A stretch of DNA of 20,305 nucleotides, taken from the NCBI GenBank assembly GCA_013695055.1, contig JACDBF010000436.1, forward strand, positions 1 through 20,305, given 5' to 3'. A program made the position numbers and the translations under genes. The DNA is from Actinomycetota bacterium. GTDB lineage: Bacteria > Actinomycetota > CADDZG01 > WHSQ01. This document shows, piece after piece, positions 14,173-20,305 of this stretch. A model generated the notes under the pieces. That model did no database searches. It was not told where the DNA came from and was given only the letters and a program-made list of their open reading frames with translations. Each line of letters begins with the position of its first letter. The first letter of the stretch is position 1.

Positions 14173-14969
14173 GCGAAAGAGCGCAGATCGGGATCTTCGG
14201 AGGCTCCGGCTTCTACTCGTTCCTCGAAGATGTCCGCGAGGAGAAGATCGACACCCCCTACGGCGAGCCGTCCGCGCCCATCTCGATCGGCGAGATCGAG
14301 GGCCGGCGCGTTGCGTTCTTGCCGCGTCACGGGCTCGAGCACCAGCTCCCTCCGCACATGATCAATTTCCGAGCCAACGTCTGGGCGCTCAAGGAGCTGG
14401 GAGTGACCCGCGTGATCGGGCCGTGCGCAGCGGGCTCGCTCAAGAAGGAAGTGAAGCCGGGAGACTTCGTGATCTCCGATCAGCTCGTCGACCGGACCAC
14501 GGGTCGCAAGGATACTTTCTACGACGGGCCCATTACGACCCATGTCTCCTACGCCGACCCCTATTGCCCGGAGCTGCGCACGCTGGCGATCGACACAGCG
14601 GGGGGCCGGGGCATCGAGGTGCACGAGCGGGGAACGGTCGTAACGATTCAAGGCCCCCGTTTCTCAACTCGAGCCGAGTCGAGATGGTTCCAGGACGCCG
14701 GCTGGGAAGTGATCAACATGACTCAGTATCCCGAGGCGTACCTCGCGCGCGAGCTCGAGATGTGCTACGTGAACGTCGCCTTGATCACCGACTACGACGT
14801 GGGCGTGGAAGGAGAAGTCGGGGCGGTCAGCCACGAAGAGGTGCTGAAGGTCTTCCAGACCAACAATGAGAAGCTTCGCACGTTGCTGTTCTCCTTGGTG
14901 CCGGTCATTCCAGAAGAGCGCAGTTGCCCGTGTAGCAGTGCCTTGCAGGGTGCTCGCCTCGAGCCTTGA
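14169..14969 (+). CDS. mtnP: S-methyl-5'-thioadenosine phosphorylase
   Basis: This 266-residue nucleoside phosphorylase (PNP/MTAP family) cleaves methylthioadenosine, the by-product of polyamine and related synthesis, to adenine and methylthioribose-1-phosphate for methionine salvage. The phosphate site GIFGGSGFY is at residues 8–16, LPRHG at 51–55, TIQGPRFSTRAES at 159–171 and NMTQYPEAYLARE at 183–195. TDYD (D208, D210) carries the Asp residues that give 6-amino-purine (adenine) preference, where PNPs have Asn. A methylthioinosine-preferring variant is the main alternative. Translation starts at GTG 14169, sharing GTGA with the upstream stop, so coupling to the zinc ribbon gene is likely. 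The C-terminus (SCPCSSALQGARLEP) is unusual and probably a lineage-specific extension. Confidence 0.92.
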   Translation: MSERAQIGIFGGSGFYSFLEDVREEKIDTPYGEPSAPISIGEIEGRRVAFLPRHGLEHQLPPHMINFRANVWALKELGVTRVIGPCAAGSLKKEVKPGDFVISDQLVDRTTGRKDTFYDGPITTHVSYADPYCPELRTLAIDTAGGRGIEVHERGTVVTIQGPRFSTRAESRWFQDAGWEVINMTQYPEAYLARELEMCYVNVALITDYDVGVEGEVGAVSHEEVLKVFQTNNEKLRTLLFSLVPVIPEERSCPCSSALQGARLEP

Positions 14970-14981
14970 CCTCCAGATAGC

Positions 14982-15788
14982 GTGTCGCTTCTTCAGGCGA
15001 TAGTCCTTGGCGCGGTCCAGGGCATAACGGAGTTCGTCCCGGTCTCCTCGTCCGGCCACCTGGTGCTGGTGCCCGAAGTCTTGGGCTGGCGGCAGCCGGG
15101 GCTTGCGTTCGACGTCATGCTTCACATCGGATCGCTCGTGGCTTTGCTCATCTATTTTTCGGGCGACCTGCTCGATCTGACCCGGGGAGTCAGAGATGGC
15201 AACCCCACACAACGCCGCCTGCTCGTGCTCTTGGCCATCGGCACCATCCCGGCCGCGGTCGCCGGGCTCGCCCTCCAGGATTACTTCGAGACGGCCTTCG
15301 AGGACGCGCGCGCGTCCGCCTGGCAGTTGATCGTCACCGCGCTGATCCTGGTCGGGGCCGAACAAGCCCTTCGCTTCCACCAAGCCCGCACCGCAAGGAC
15401 GGGGGCCCACCTGAGGAAGGTGGAAAACTTGAATGCGCGCGACGCGACGGTGATCGGAGTCGCCCAGGCCATTTCGATTCTGCCTGGGATCTCCCGCTCG
15501 GGCTCGACGATCGGCGCGGGCCTGGCTCTTTCGATGGAGAGAGACGACTCGGCCCGCTTCGCATTCCTCTTAGCGATCCCGGCCCTGTTCGGCGCGTCGC
15601 TAGTCGAGGTTCCTCAATTGGGCGATGCGGCTCTCGGAGTGGGTGCGGCGATCGCGGGTTTCATCGCCTCACTCGTTACCTCGTACGCGGCGATCGCCGG
15701 GCTCATCCGCTATCTGAAGACCAACACGCTCTATCCGTTCGCGGCCTATTGCGTCGTGGCCGGCGCCCTCTATGTGTTGTTCTTCTAG
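14982..15788 (+). CDS. uppP: Undecaprenyl-diphosphatase
   Basis: UppP (BacA) removes a phosphate from undecaprenyl diphosphate so that the lipid carrier can be reused for peptidoglycan and other wall polymers; it also confers bacitracin tolerance. The 268-residue protein is strongly hydrophobic with about eight membrane segments. The two signature regions are QGITEFVPVSSSGH at residues 13–26, giving the (E/Q)xxxE motif with Gln first and E17 second plus H26, and PGISRSGST at 168–176 with R172. The start is GTG 14982, 12 nt after the mtnP stop, with no clear ribosome site, so it is probably co-transcribed. A hairpin at 15815–15855 follows. Confidence 0.96.
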   Translation: MSLLQAIVLGAVQGITEFVPVSSSGHLVLVPEVLGWRQPGLAFDVMLHIGSLVALLIYFSGDLLDLTRGVRDGNPTQRRLLVLLAIGTIPAAVAGLALQDYFETAFEDARASAWQLIVTALILVGAEQALRFHQARTARTGAHLRKVENLNARDATVIGVAQAISILPGISRSGSTIGAGLALSMERDDSARFAFLLAIPALFGASLVEVPQLGDAALGVGAAIAGFIASLVTSYAAIAGLIRYLKTNTLYPFAAYCVVAGALYVLFF

Positions 15789-15814
15789 CGCATTGACTTG
15801 AGAGCGGGGGGCTC

Positions 15815-15855
15815 GGCGAGGGCCGGGATCAATGAAACGACCCGACCCTCGCCGC
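15815..15855. terminator. Bidirectional hairpin between convergent uppP and ferritin-like gene
   Basis: CGGCGAGGGCCGGG (15815–15828) pairs with CCCGACCCTCGCCG (15842–15855), a 14-bp stem around a 13-nt loop. The single C·A mismatch on the plus strand becomes G·U when read leftward, so the stem is complete in the leftward transcript. There is no strong U-tract on either side, so it is at best an L-shaped (U-poor) terminator, as is common in actinomycetes. Confidence 0.65.
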
Positions 15856-15862
15856 CCAAAGG

Positions 15863-16492
15863 CTAGCGAGTTACCGCTGCGCCGCCGGCCATTGCGCCGG
15901 CGCCTGCGAGGAAGGGCTGTGCCGCCGCCAGGACCTCGTCCTTGGCAAGCGGGGTCTCGGTCGCACCCATGTAGACGCCGTTGTCGGCGGGGAGGCCGAG
16001 CAGATTACCCACTACCGCTGCGTGGCGAGCCTCGACTCCGAAGATTCCGGCCGCGGCCTGCAGGATCGCAGGCTCCTTGATGAAGCCGGCCGCCCCGAGA
16101 TAGGCCTGCACGCCGAGGTTCTCGAACGTGTGGCTCGTCTTCAGGAAGCTCTCGCGGTTCGCGAAGGCCTCGCCGAAGTTGACGCCGGGAGCCTCGACCG
16201 GCGTGCCGCCGATCTTGTTGATCGTGTCGGTGATGGCGGCAACGTGAGCATCCTCATCGGCACCGACGGCGTTGAGGTACTCGGCCTCCTTGCCGGAGAG
16301 CAGACTCGCCTCGTTGCCCTGACGGTAGAACTCGGACTCGAGGTACTCGAGCGTGAGCGCATAGTTCAGCACGTCCTCGTCGCTCGAGAAGTCCGCGCTC
16401 TGAGCCCACGCGAAGCGCTGGCCGAGCATCTGAAGGGCCATCGTGGCCGGAACGACCGCGACGCTTCCCTTGATAAAGCTTCTTCTATCCAC
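15863..16492 (-). CDS. Tat-exported ferritin-like domain protein (copy 1)
   Basis: This 209-residue protein starts at GTG 16492, preceded by GAAGGAG with about 9 nt spacing. The N-terminus MDRRSFIKGS is a twin-arginine signal, followed by a hydrophobic stretch and a likely cleavage after AWA at about residue 30. The mature part is a four-helix ferritin-like domain (Ferritin_2/DUF4439-like). Candidate di-metal ligands are E49 in ALTLEYLESEF, E80 and H83 in DEDAHV, E124 in TFENLGVQAY, and E154 and H157 in VEARHAAV. Tat export fits a protein that folds or loads metal before export. Its role (metal storage, peroxide defence or structural) is unknown in this family. It lies 42 bp downstream of a paralogue with the same layout. 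Confidence 0.88.
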   Translation of the reverse strand: MDRRSFIKGSVAVVPATMALQMLGQRFAWAQSADFSSDEDVLNYALTLEYLESEFYRQGNEASLLSGKEAEYLNAVGADEDAHVAAITDTINKIGGTPVEAPGVNFGEAFANRESFLKTSHTFENLGVQAYLGAAGFIKEPAILQAAAGIFGVEARHAAVVGNLLGLPADNGVYMGATETPLAKDEVLAAAQPFLAGAGAMAGGAAVTR

Positions 16493-16534
16493 TGATTCTC
16501 ACTCCTTCTGGCCGAGTGGCCCTGTCGAGCCCTC

Positions 16535-17167
16535 TCAGCCCGCGATGAACGGCTTGGCGGCTTTGAGCACTTCCTGCATGGTGGCGGTGGCCTCGACGGG
16601 TGCAGGGAAAGGATTTCCCCCCGTCAGGTCTGCCAGGATTGCTGCGTGGCGGGACTCGACGCCGGCGATGGACGCGGCTGCGGCAAGCAGATCGACGTTC
16701 TTGATCTTGGTCACCTGACCGTGGTACGCCGTGACGCCGAGCTCCTCGAAGGTCGAAGCGGTCTTCAAGAACGTGGCCTTGTCGTTGAAAGTCGCCTCCG
16801 GGTACTTGAACTTCGGCTTCTTGACCGGCTTTCCGCCAAGATCCTCAATCGTGGATGCGAGCGTGGAGACGTGGGCCGCCTCGTGCTCGGCGATCGGAAC
16901 GACGAGCTCACGCTCCCGGCCCGAAAGAAGGTCGCCGGCTACGCCCTGCTTGTAGAAGTCCGCCTCGAGATACTCGAGGGTCAGGGCATAGTTCAGGATG
17001 TCCACATCCCCGCCCGCTTGGGCGGACGCGAACGGATTGGTGACGGCAGCGGCCGCAAGAGTGCTGCCGACGCCGACGATCCCCGCCCACTTCAAGAAGT
17101 TGCGGCGATCGCCCGGGTTGTCGAACTCGATGACCGGCTGGCCGTCGAAGAGTTGTGCTTCTGACAC
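16535..17167 (-). CDS. Tat-exported ferritin-like domain protein (copy 2)
   Basis: This 210-residue paralogue of the neighbouring gene starts at GTG 17167, with AAGGAGG 5–6 nt upstream. About 18 hydrophilic residues precede the twin-arginine motif GDRRNFLKW (R21, R22), followed by a hydrophobic segment and a likely cleavage after ASA near residue 49. Candidate ligands are E65 in NYALTLEYLEADFY, E96 and H99 in EHEAAHV, E141/E142 in TFEELGVTAYHG, and E171 and H174 in VESRHAAI. The NYALTLEYLE block is identical in both copies, indicating tandem duplication followed by divergence (signal length, loop content, and a Lys-rich loop KPVKKPKFKYPE here). The pair is probably one transcript, with the sortase gene upstream. 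Confidence 0.88.
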   Translation of the reverse strand: MSEAQLFDGQPVIEFDNPGDRRNFLKWAGIVGVGSTLAAAAVTNPFASAQAGGDVDILNYALTLEYLEADFYKQGVAGDLLSGRERELVVPIAEHEAAHVSTLASTIEDLGGKPVKKPKFKYPEATFNDKATFLKTASTFEELGVTAYHGQVTKIKNVDLLAAAASIAGVESRHAAILADLTGGNPFPAPVEATATMQEVLKAAKPFIAG

Positions 17168-17180
17168 TTGTTCCTCCTTC

Positions 17181-17198
17181 GTTGGTCGATTAACTAAC
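17181..17198. promoter_or_regulatory. Imperfect inverted repeat upstream of the ferritin-like pair
   Basis: GTTGGTCGATTAACTAAC forms an imperfect 9+9 inverted repeat (six Watson–Crick pairs and one wobble) and lies 14 bp upstream of the ferritin-like GTG start, just before its ribosome site. It is AT-rich compared with its surroundings. It may be an operator or part of a promoter; evidence is weak. Confidence 0.25.
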
Positions 17199-17224
17199 TG
17201 AGGTGCTGCTATCGGGACATCGCA

Positions 17225-17929
17225 TCACTCCTTTGTCGATGGACGCCCCGGGGGTGGAGCCTTTGAAGCCCGTGCCTGAACGATGATCCGCTGCGTTCGG
17301 TAGCCCTTCGGATGACACGCAAACATCGTGATCGTGCGCATCCGCTTGCCTGTGGGCTGCTTCAGCACGAAGTCGACGTACTGAGACTCGGGGATGATCG
17401 AGGTCTTGAAAACGCGATAGGTAACCGAATGCTTGCTCCGAAGCTGAGCTCTCACGACATCTCCGGGCTCGAGCAAGTCGAGATCTCCGAACGGATGGGT
17501 GAAGGTCGTGCGATGACCGGAAAGGACGGCATTGCCCGCCCTCCCAGGGGCAGGCGTACCCGGCCACAGGCCAGGCCCGCGCTCGAGGATCGCGTCGTAA
17601 ACACCGTTGTAGAAGCCCGTCTCGAGGCCGATCGCCGGGATTCGAAGCTTGCCGATCGGCACATAACGATCCTTCGGTATCTCGAACAGGTTGCCCGAAA
17701 AGTCCGCTCCGGCAGTTGGAGAGTCCCCTTTGTCCTTCTCCTTGGAGTCGCCGTCGCCCTTCTCGAGACCCTCCAGCACTCGCAGCACCTTGGGCCTGTC
17801 GTCGCCGGCTGCCTTGCCGGCCGGGCTTCCGGGGGCGTCGGTCGCCCACCACGCGGCGCCGGCCCCAAGGACCAGCGCGACCGCGGCACCGATAGCGACC
17901 GTACGACTACTAAGCGCATTTAGCTTCAC
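17225..17929 (-). CDS. Class E-like sortase
   Basis: Sortases are membrane transpeptidases that cut a C-terminal sorting signal and attach surface proteins to the wall. The 234-residue protein has a short basic N-terminus, a TM anchor (about residues 11–30, VAIGAAVALVLGAGAAWWA), a charged linker (EGLEKGDGDSKEKDKGDS) and the sortase β-barrel from about residue 85. The catalytic residues are His139 in VLSGHRTTFTHPFGDL, Cys205 in TMFACHPKGY and Arg214 in TQRIIV. GKLRIPAIGL near 93–102 is the usual first-strand signature. ACHP in place of the more usual TCHP/TC is worth noting. The start is uncertain: GTG 17929 gives a normal N-terminus but has no Shine-Dalgarno sequence, and the frame is open up to 18127. 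No sorting-signal substrate was recognised in the window. Confidence 0.85.
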   Translation of the reverse strand: MKLNALSSRTVAIGAAVALVLGAGAAWWATDAPGSPAGKAAGDDRPKVLRVLEGLEKGDGDSKEKDKGDSPTAGADFSGNLFEIPKDRYVPIGKLRIPAIGLETGFYNGVYDAILERGPGLWPGTPAPGRAGNAVLSGHRTTFTHPFGDLDLLEPGDVVRAQLRSKHSVTYRVFKTSIIPESQYVDFVLKQPTGKRMRTITMFACHPKGYRTQRIIVQARASKAPPPGRPSTKE

Positions 17930-18014
17930 GTCCAGGGTTCGTAGGGAACCGCAGGGGCGTATTGCCGACTGCGGGTTGTTTGTCGGTTTCGAGGGAGATG
18001 CGGCTTTCGCGTCC

Positions 18015-18248
18015 TCAGTGGAAGAAGGCTCGAGTGTGCGTCGAGCCGCCCGTTGAACCCGTCCCAGCCCGGCCGGTTGGACGAGGGAAGTGCGCCCAAC
18101 GAATCCTCGGCGCGTACGAGCGCGCACCTCGGGCTGCCCTATCGAGCGCCAGGATGAGGACGCCCAGGATGGCCATGGCCAGGATCAGCAACAGCGCGAC
18201 CGCGAAGACGATCGCGACCGCCAGGACCCATGAGGCGAGGTAGGACAC
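18015..18248 (-). CDS. Small single-TM membrane protein
   Basis: A GTG start at 18248 with AAAGGTGG just upstream gives a 77-residue protein. It begins VSYLASWVLAVAIVFAVALL and continues hydrophobic to about residue 35 (AMAILGVLILAL), then turns basic and Pro/Gly/Thr-rich (SYAPRIRWAHFPRPTGRAG). The long hydrophobic run could be one long or two tightly packed helices. It precedes the sortase gene by about 85 bp on the same strand. I do not recognise the family, and the C-terminal half is compositionally weak, so the gene is only moderately supported. Confidence 0.5.
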   Translation of the reverse strand: MSYLASWVLAVAIVFAVALLLILAMAILGVLILALDRAARGARSYAPRIRWAHFPRPTGRAGTGSTGGSTHTRAFFH

Positions 18249-18261
18249 GGTGCCACCTTTT

Positions 18262-18284
18262 GTGGTTGATGTGGTTAGGGTTAG
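18262..18284 (+). repeat. GTGGTT direct repeats in the divergent intergenic region
   Basis: GTGGTT at 18262–18267 and 18271–18276 are 9 bp apart, followed by AGGGTTAG. They lie 14–36 bp upstream of the small membrane gene start. They could be a regulator site; this is inference from spacing alone. Confidence 0.3.
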
Positions 18285-18308
18285 CCCATGCTGTCTGAAG
18301 ATGCCTCT

Positions 18309-18342
18309 GGGGAATATCCCCCAAAAGGGGGTAAATGCCCCC
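18309..18342. promoter_or_regulatory. Alternating G-tract/C-tract palindromes
   Basis: GGGG (18309–18312), CCCCC (18318–18322), GGGGG (18327–18331) and CCCCC (18338–18342) alternate, separated by AATAT, AAAA and TAAATG. Three overlapping hairpins or dyads are possible, each excluding the next. The site lies between the leftward membrane/sortase genes and the rightward cupredoxin gene. An operator for a dimeric regulator or a switchable RNA leader are both possible. Confidence 0.4.
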
Positions 18343-18404
18343 ACGAGCGTGGCCCCCTCCGGCTGAGAGCATCCGGGCGCGGTCCCCGATTCGAACCTAC
18401 GCTC

Positions 18405-18941
18405 GTGAACCCTTCTCGATATCTCGCCGCCTCCCTGCTCGTCTGTCTAGTCGTCCTCGCCTCGTGCGGACAAGAGCAGGCTTCGAGCGACGCCGGGGCG
18501 GGCGGAGGTGGCCAAGAGAGTGAAGAGTCCCAGGGCGACCCCGGTAACGAGGGAGCTTACGGCGAGGACTCAGGCAAAGAGGGCCAGGAGACCGAGGATT
18601 CCAACGGCTACGGGAGCTCGGGGCCGGATGAAGGCGGCGCCACGGCCCGAAGCGCCTCCATCAAGGTCGTCGACACGGCCTTCAAGCCCGGTGCGACCCG
18701 CGTCAAAGTCGGCGCGAAGATCTCTTGGAAGCAGACCGGGAGCCAGCCCCATTCGGTGACTGCGACCGACGAGAGCTTTGACTCCAACCCCAAATGCTCG
18801 CCGCTCCAGTCCGACGACTGCATGGGAGCGGGCGACTCCTTCTCGTTCACCTTCGACGAGCCCGGCACCTATTCCTACTACTGCCGCGTGCACGGCCTCC
18901 CGGACGGAACGGGCATGGTCGGAGAGATAAAGGTCGAGTAG
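18405..18941 (+). CDS. Cupredoxin-domain lipoprotein
   Basis: This protein of about 178 residues is predicted to bind one type 1 copper and act as an exported electron carrier or copper-handling protein. From GTG 18405 the N-terminus is a lipoprotein signal, RYLAASLLVCLVVLASC, with lipobox LASC and Cys21 as the lipidated residue. An acidic Gly/Ser/Glu-rich linker (about 22–82) precedes a plastocyanin-like domain starting ASIKVVDTAFKPGATRVKVG. The copper ligands are visible: H116 in SQPHSVTA, C160 and H163 in YSYYCRVHG, and M171 in GTGMVGEIKV. C131 and C139 could form a disulfide in the loop between. No Shine-Dalgarno sequence precedes the GTG and the frame is open to 18288; the lipobox position decides the start. 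It converges on the PmbA-type gene with a 20-bp gap. Confidence 0.88.
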   Translation: MNPSRYLAASLLVCLVVLASCGQEQASSDAGAGGGGQESEESQGDPGNEGAYGEDSGKEGQETEDSNGYGSSGPDEGGATARSASIKVVDTAFKPGATRVKVGAKISWKQTGSQPHSVTATDESFDSNPKCSPLQSDDCMGAGDSFSFTFDEPGTYSYYCRVHGLPDGTGMVGEIKVE

Positions 18942-18961
18942 GAAACCTCCAGCTCGGGCCG

Positions 18962-20305
18962 TCAGGTGCCGGCTACCGTCATCTCCGCAACGAGGGTAGT
19001 GGCCCCCCCGTAGGAGCCGCCGAAAGGCAACCAACGGAGATCCGAACCGACGGCCGTGACGCCCCTGAGGATCTCGAGCATGGGCGCCGCGATCGTGATC
19101 TCTTTGACCGGCCGGCCCGCTTCTCTTCCATCGAGCATGCGCCCGGTCGCCCCCACCGAGAAGTCTCCCGATACGGGGTTGGCGCCGGAATGCACTCCAT
19201 GAAAGTTTTGTACGAGCAGGGCCCGTCCGGCCATTTTCAGGACCTCCTCGCGGCTCTCGCCCGTCGGCGAGAAGGCGAGGTTGGACGGGGAGGGATACGG
19301 CATCGACTTGAAGGACGCCCGGGCCGCATTGCCGGTGGAGCGGCGGCCGTCGCGGCGCGCGCTGATCGTGTCGTACAGGAAGGCTTCCAGCACTCCTGAG
19401 GAGATGATTTTCGTTCGGCCCGTCGGCACTCCTTCCGAGTCCCAGGGAGCGGAGCCCGGCGCGTCGGCGAGGCGGCCGTCGTCGATCAAGGTGAGCGCTT
19501 CGGATGCCACGAGCTCGCCCAAGCGCCCCGCGAACAACGATCGACCCTTCTGCACAGCCTCCCCGGTCAGCGCACTCCCCAGCACGCCGAGAAACTGGCC
19601 GGCCACGTACGGCTCGAAGACGACCGGAAGCCGCTCCGATGGAACCTTCGTGGCCCCGAGCACATCGAGCGCGCGCTCCGCCGCCCGGGCCCCCACCGCG
19701 GCTGCGTCCAGCCCGGCGATCCCCCGCGCGAGATCGAACTCGAAGCCGACCTCGGTGTCGTTTTCATCGGTGGCGATTGCCATCGCGTAGCACCACGCGT
19801 CGGTTCTCCGGTAGAAGCCCGCGACGCCGGAGGATGTCGCGAGGGCGACCTCGGAGTCGGAGTCGGCATAGGCGGCTTCCTCGACGGCCCGGATCCTCGG
19901 ATCTCGGCCCTTGGCCGCTCGCTCGGCCTCGAGCGCGCGGGCCACCTTGTCTTGGGGCGTGGCCTCAGAGTGGTGCGGATCGGCGAGCCCGGGGACCTCT
20001 TGCGGCTCCCGGGCCCAGGCTGCGGCTAAGTCGACGGCTGCGTCGGGAGTCGTATGCGCCGCGTTGTCGCGGGCCTGAGCCAGCGCTGCGTCGAGCCCTC
20101 GCGGCGTCAAATCGGTGGTGTAAGCAAAGCCGACCCGGTGGTCGGCGACGACGCGCATCCCCGCCCCCCGAGGGTCCGCCGACGACAGAGATTCGATTTC
20201 GCCGCCGTAAGTCTTGACCTCGAAGCTTCGCTCGTGGGCGAGATAGGCCTCGACCTCTTCGCCCTTCCGGGTGCGCTCGACGATGCCCCGGGCGAGGTCG
20301 AGCAA
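18962..20305 (-). CDS. TldD/PmbA-family protein (PmbA/TldE type), 5' end at window edge
   Basis: At least 447 residues are encoded leftward from the right edge. TldD/TldE proteins form a heteromeric metalloprotease that unfolds and trims peptides (microcin maturation, CcdA degradation in E. coli). Visible family features are EVEAYLAHERSFEVKTYGGE near residue 17, GAGMRVVADHRVGFAYTTDL near 47, and toward the C-terminus STGNAARASFKSMPYPSPSN, NFHGVHSGANPVSGDFSVGA and MLDGREAGRPVKEITIAAPM. No HExxxH zinc motif is present, so it is the PmbA/TldE (non-catalytic) type; a TldD partner is expected just beyond the edge. The last three bases are a possible TTG start, but the true start may lie outside, so treat it as 5' partial. 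Confidence 0.9.
   Translation of the reverse strand: MLDLARGIVERTRKGEEVEAYLAHERSFEVKTYGGEIESLSSADPRGAGMRVVADHRVGFAYTTDLTPRGLDAALAQARDNAAHTTPDAAVDLAAAWAREPQEVPGLADPHHSEATPQDKVARALEAERAAKGRDPRIRAVEEAAYADSDSEVALATSSGVAGFYRRTDAWCYAMAIATDENDTEVGFEFDLARGIAGLDAAAVGARAAERALDVLGATKVPSERLPVVFEPYVAGQFLGVLGSALTGEAVQKGRSLFAGRLGELVASEALTLIDDGRLADAPGSAPWDSEGVPTGRTKIISSGVLEAFLYDTISARRDGRRSTGNAARASFKSMPYPSPSNLAFSPTGESREEVLKMAGRALLVQNFHGVHSGANPVSGDFSVGATGRMLDGREAGRPVKEITIAAPMLEILRGVTAVGSDLRWLPFGGSYGGATTLVAEMTVAGT

Noticed and set aside
13733..14869. 378-codon plus-strand frame across the zinc ribbon and mtnP
   Set aside because: Wrong frame for both well-identified genes; Arg/Pro-rich shadow.
18273..18284. 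GGTTAGGGTTAG, telomere-like repeat
   Set aside because: Only two units and in a bacterial intergenic region; treated as chance or a regulator site.
18385..18415. tRNA-like T-loop (GATTCGAACC) near the cupredoxin start
   Set aside because: Flanking bases do not form a T-stem on either strand, and no D-arm, anticodon arm or acceptor partner is present.
1..20305. CRISPR array, rRNA, or intact insertion sequence
   Set aside because: No regularly spaced long repeats, rRNA signatures, or transposase with terminal inverted repeats were seen.

Overview
The window is GC-rich bacterial DNA, most likely from an actinomycete (Actinomycetota), probably an uncultured, deep-branching soil or sediment lineage. 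The evidence is the galU–moeA/glp linkage with an FmdB-like gene and a GlpR-like gene nearby (the grouping seen around galU in mycobacteria), a class E-like sortase, many GTG and TTG starts, and short intergenic gaps. I cannot name a genus.

Layout. (1) 1–2732 is a sparse, decaying accessory segment. It holds a frameshifted hydrophilic gene at the left edge, a 38-residue membrane peptide, a small membrane protein, a C-terminal relic of a tyrosine integrase, one intact small monooxygenase-like gene, and a second, longer, multiply frameshifted integrase whose reading frame ends 4 bp from the 3' end of tRNA-Ala(CGC). This is the usual arrangement of an element integrated at a tRNA 3' end. Copies of GTGGACCA, some 11 or 22 bp apart, lie at the ends of both integrase relics and match the tRNA end. 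(2) 2733–3946 reads leftward: a GlpR-like membrane protein, a translin/Trax-family protein and the tRNA. (3) 4060–7139 reads mostly rightward: leucyl aminopeptidase, a two-TM protein, a 67-aa conserved-looking protein and a flavin reductase. A DUF192 gene converges on the reductase and overlaps it by 77 bp; a 51-aa DUF4177 gene follows. (4) 7147–11648 is a leftward operon, galU → moeA/glp → moaC → S9 peptidase. The last two junctions are ATGA stop/start overlaps. Upstream of it, in the same direction, is a membrane diguanylate cyclase (HAMP-GAF-GGEEF). (5) 13843–15788 reads rightward: FmdB/Ruc-like zinc ribbon, methylthioadenosine phosphorylase (GTGA overlap) and undecaprenyl-diphosphatase UppP, ending at a hairpin shared with the convergent genes. 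(6) 15863–18248 reads leftward: a small membrane protein, a class E-like sortase and two tandem Tat-exported ferritin-like proteins. (7) 18405–20305 holds a cupredoxin lipoprotein converging on a PmbA/TldE-family gene that runs to the window edge.

Functional threads. Several genes concern the cell envelope: GalU makes UDP-glucose, UppP recycles the undecaprenyl carrier, the sortase processes surface proteins, and the ferritin-like and copper proteins are exported. The MoeA-type enzyme sits with galU, and a GlpR-like receptor candidate lies about 6 kb away. It may therefore be the actinobacterial divisome gephyrin Glp, although its overlap with moaC equally supports molybdenum cofactor synthesis. 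No CRISPR array, rRNA or intact insertion sequence was seen.
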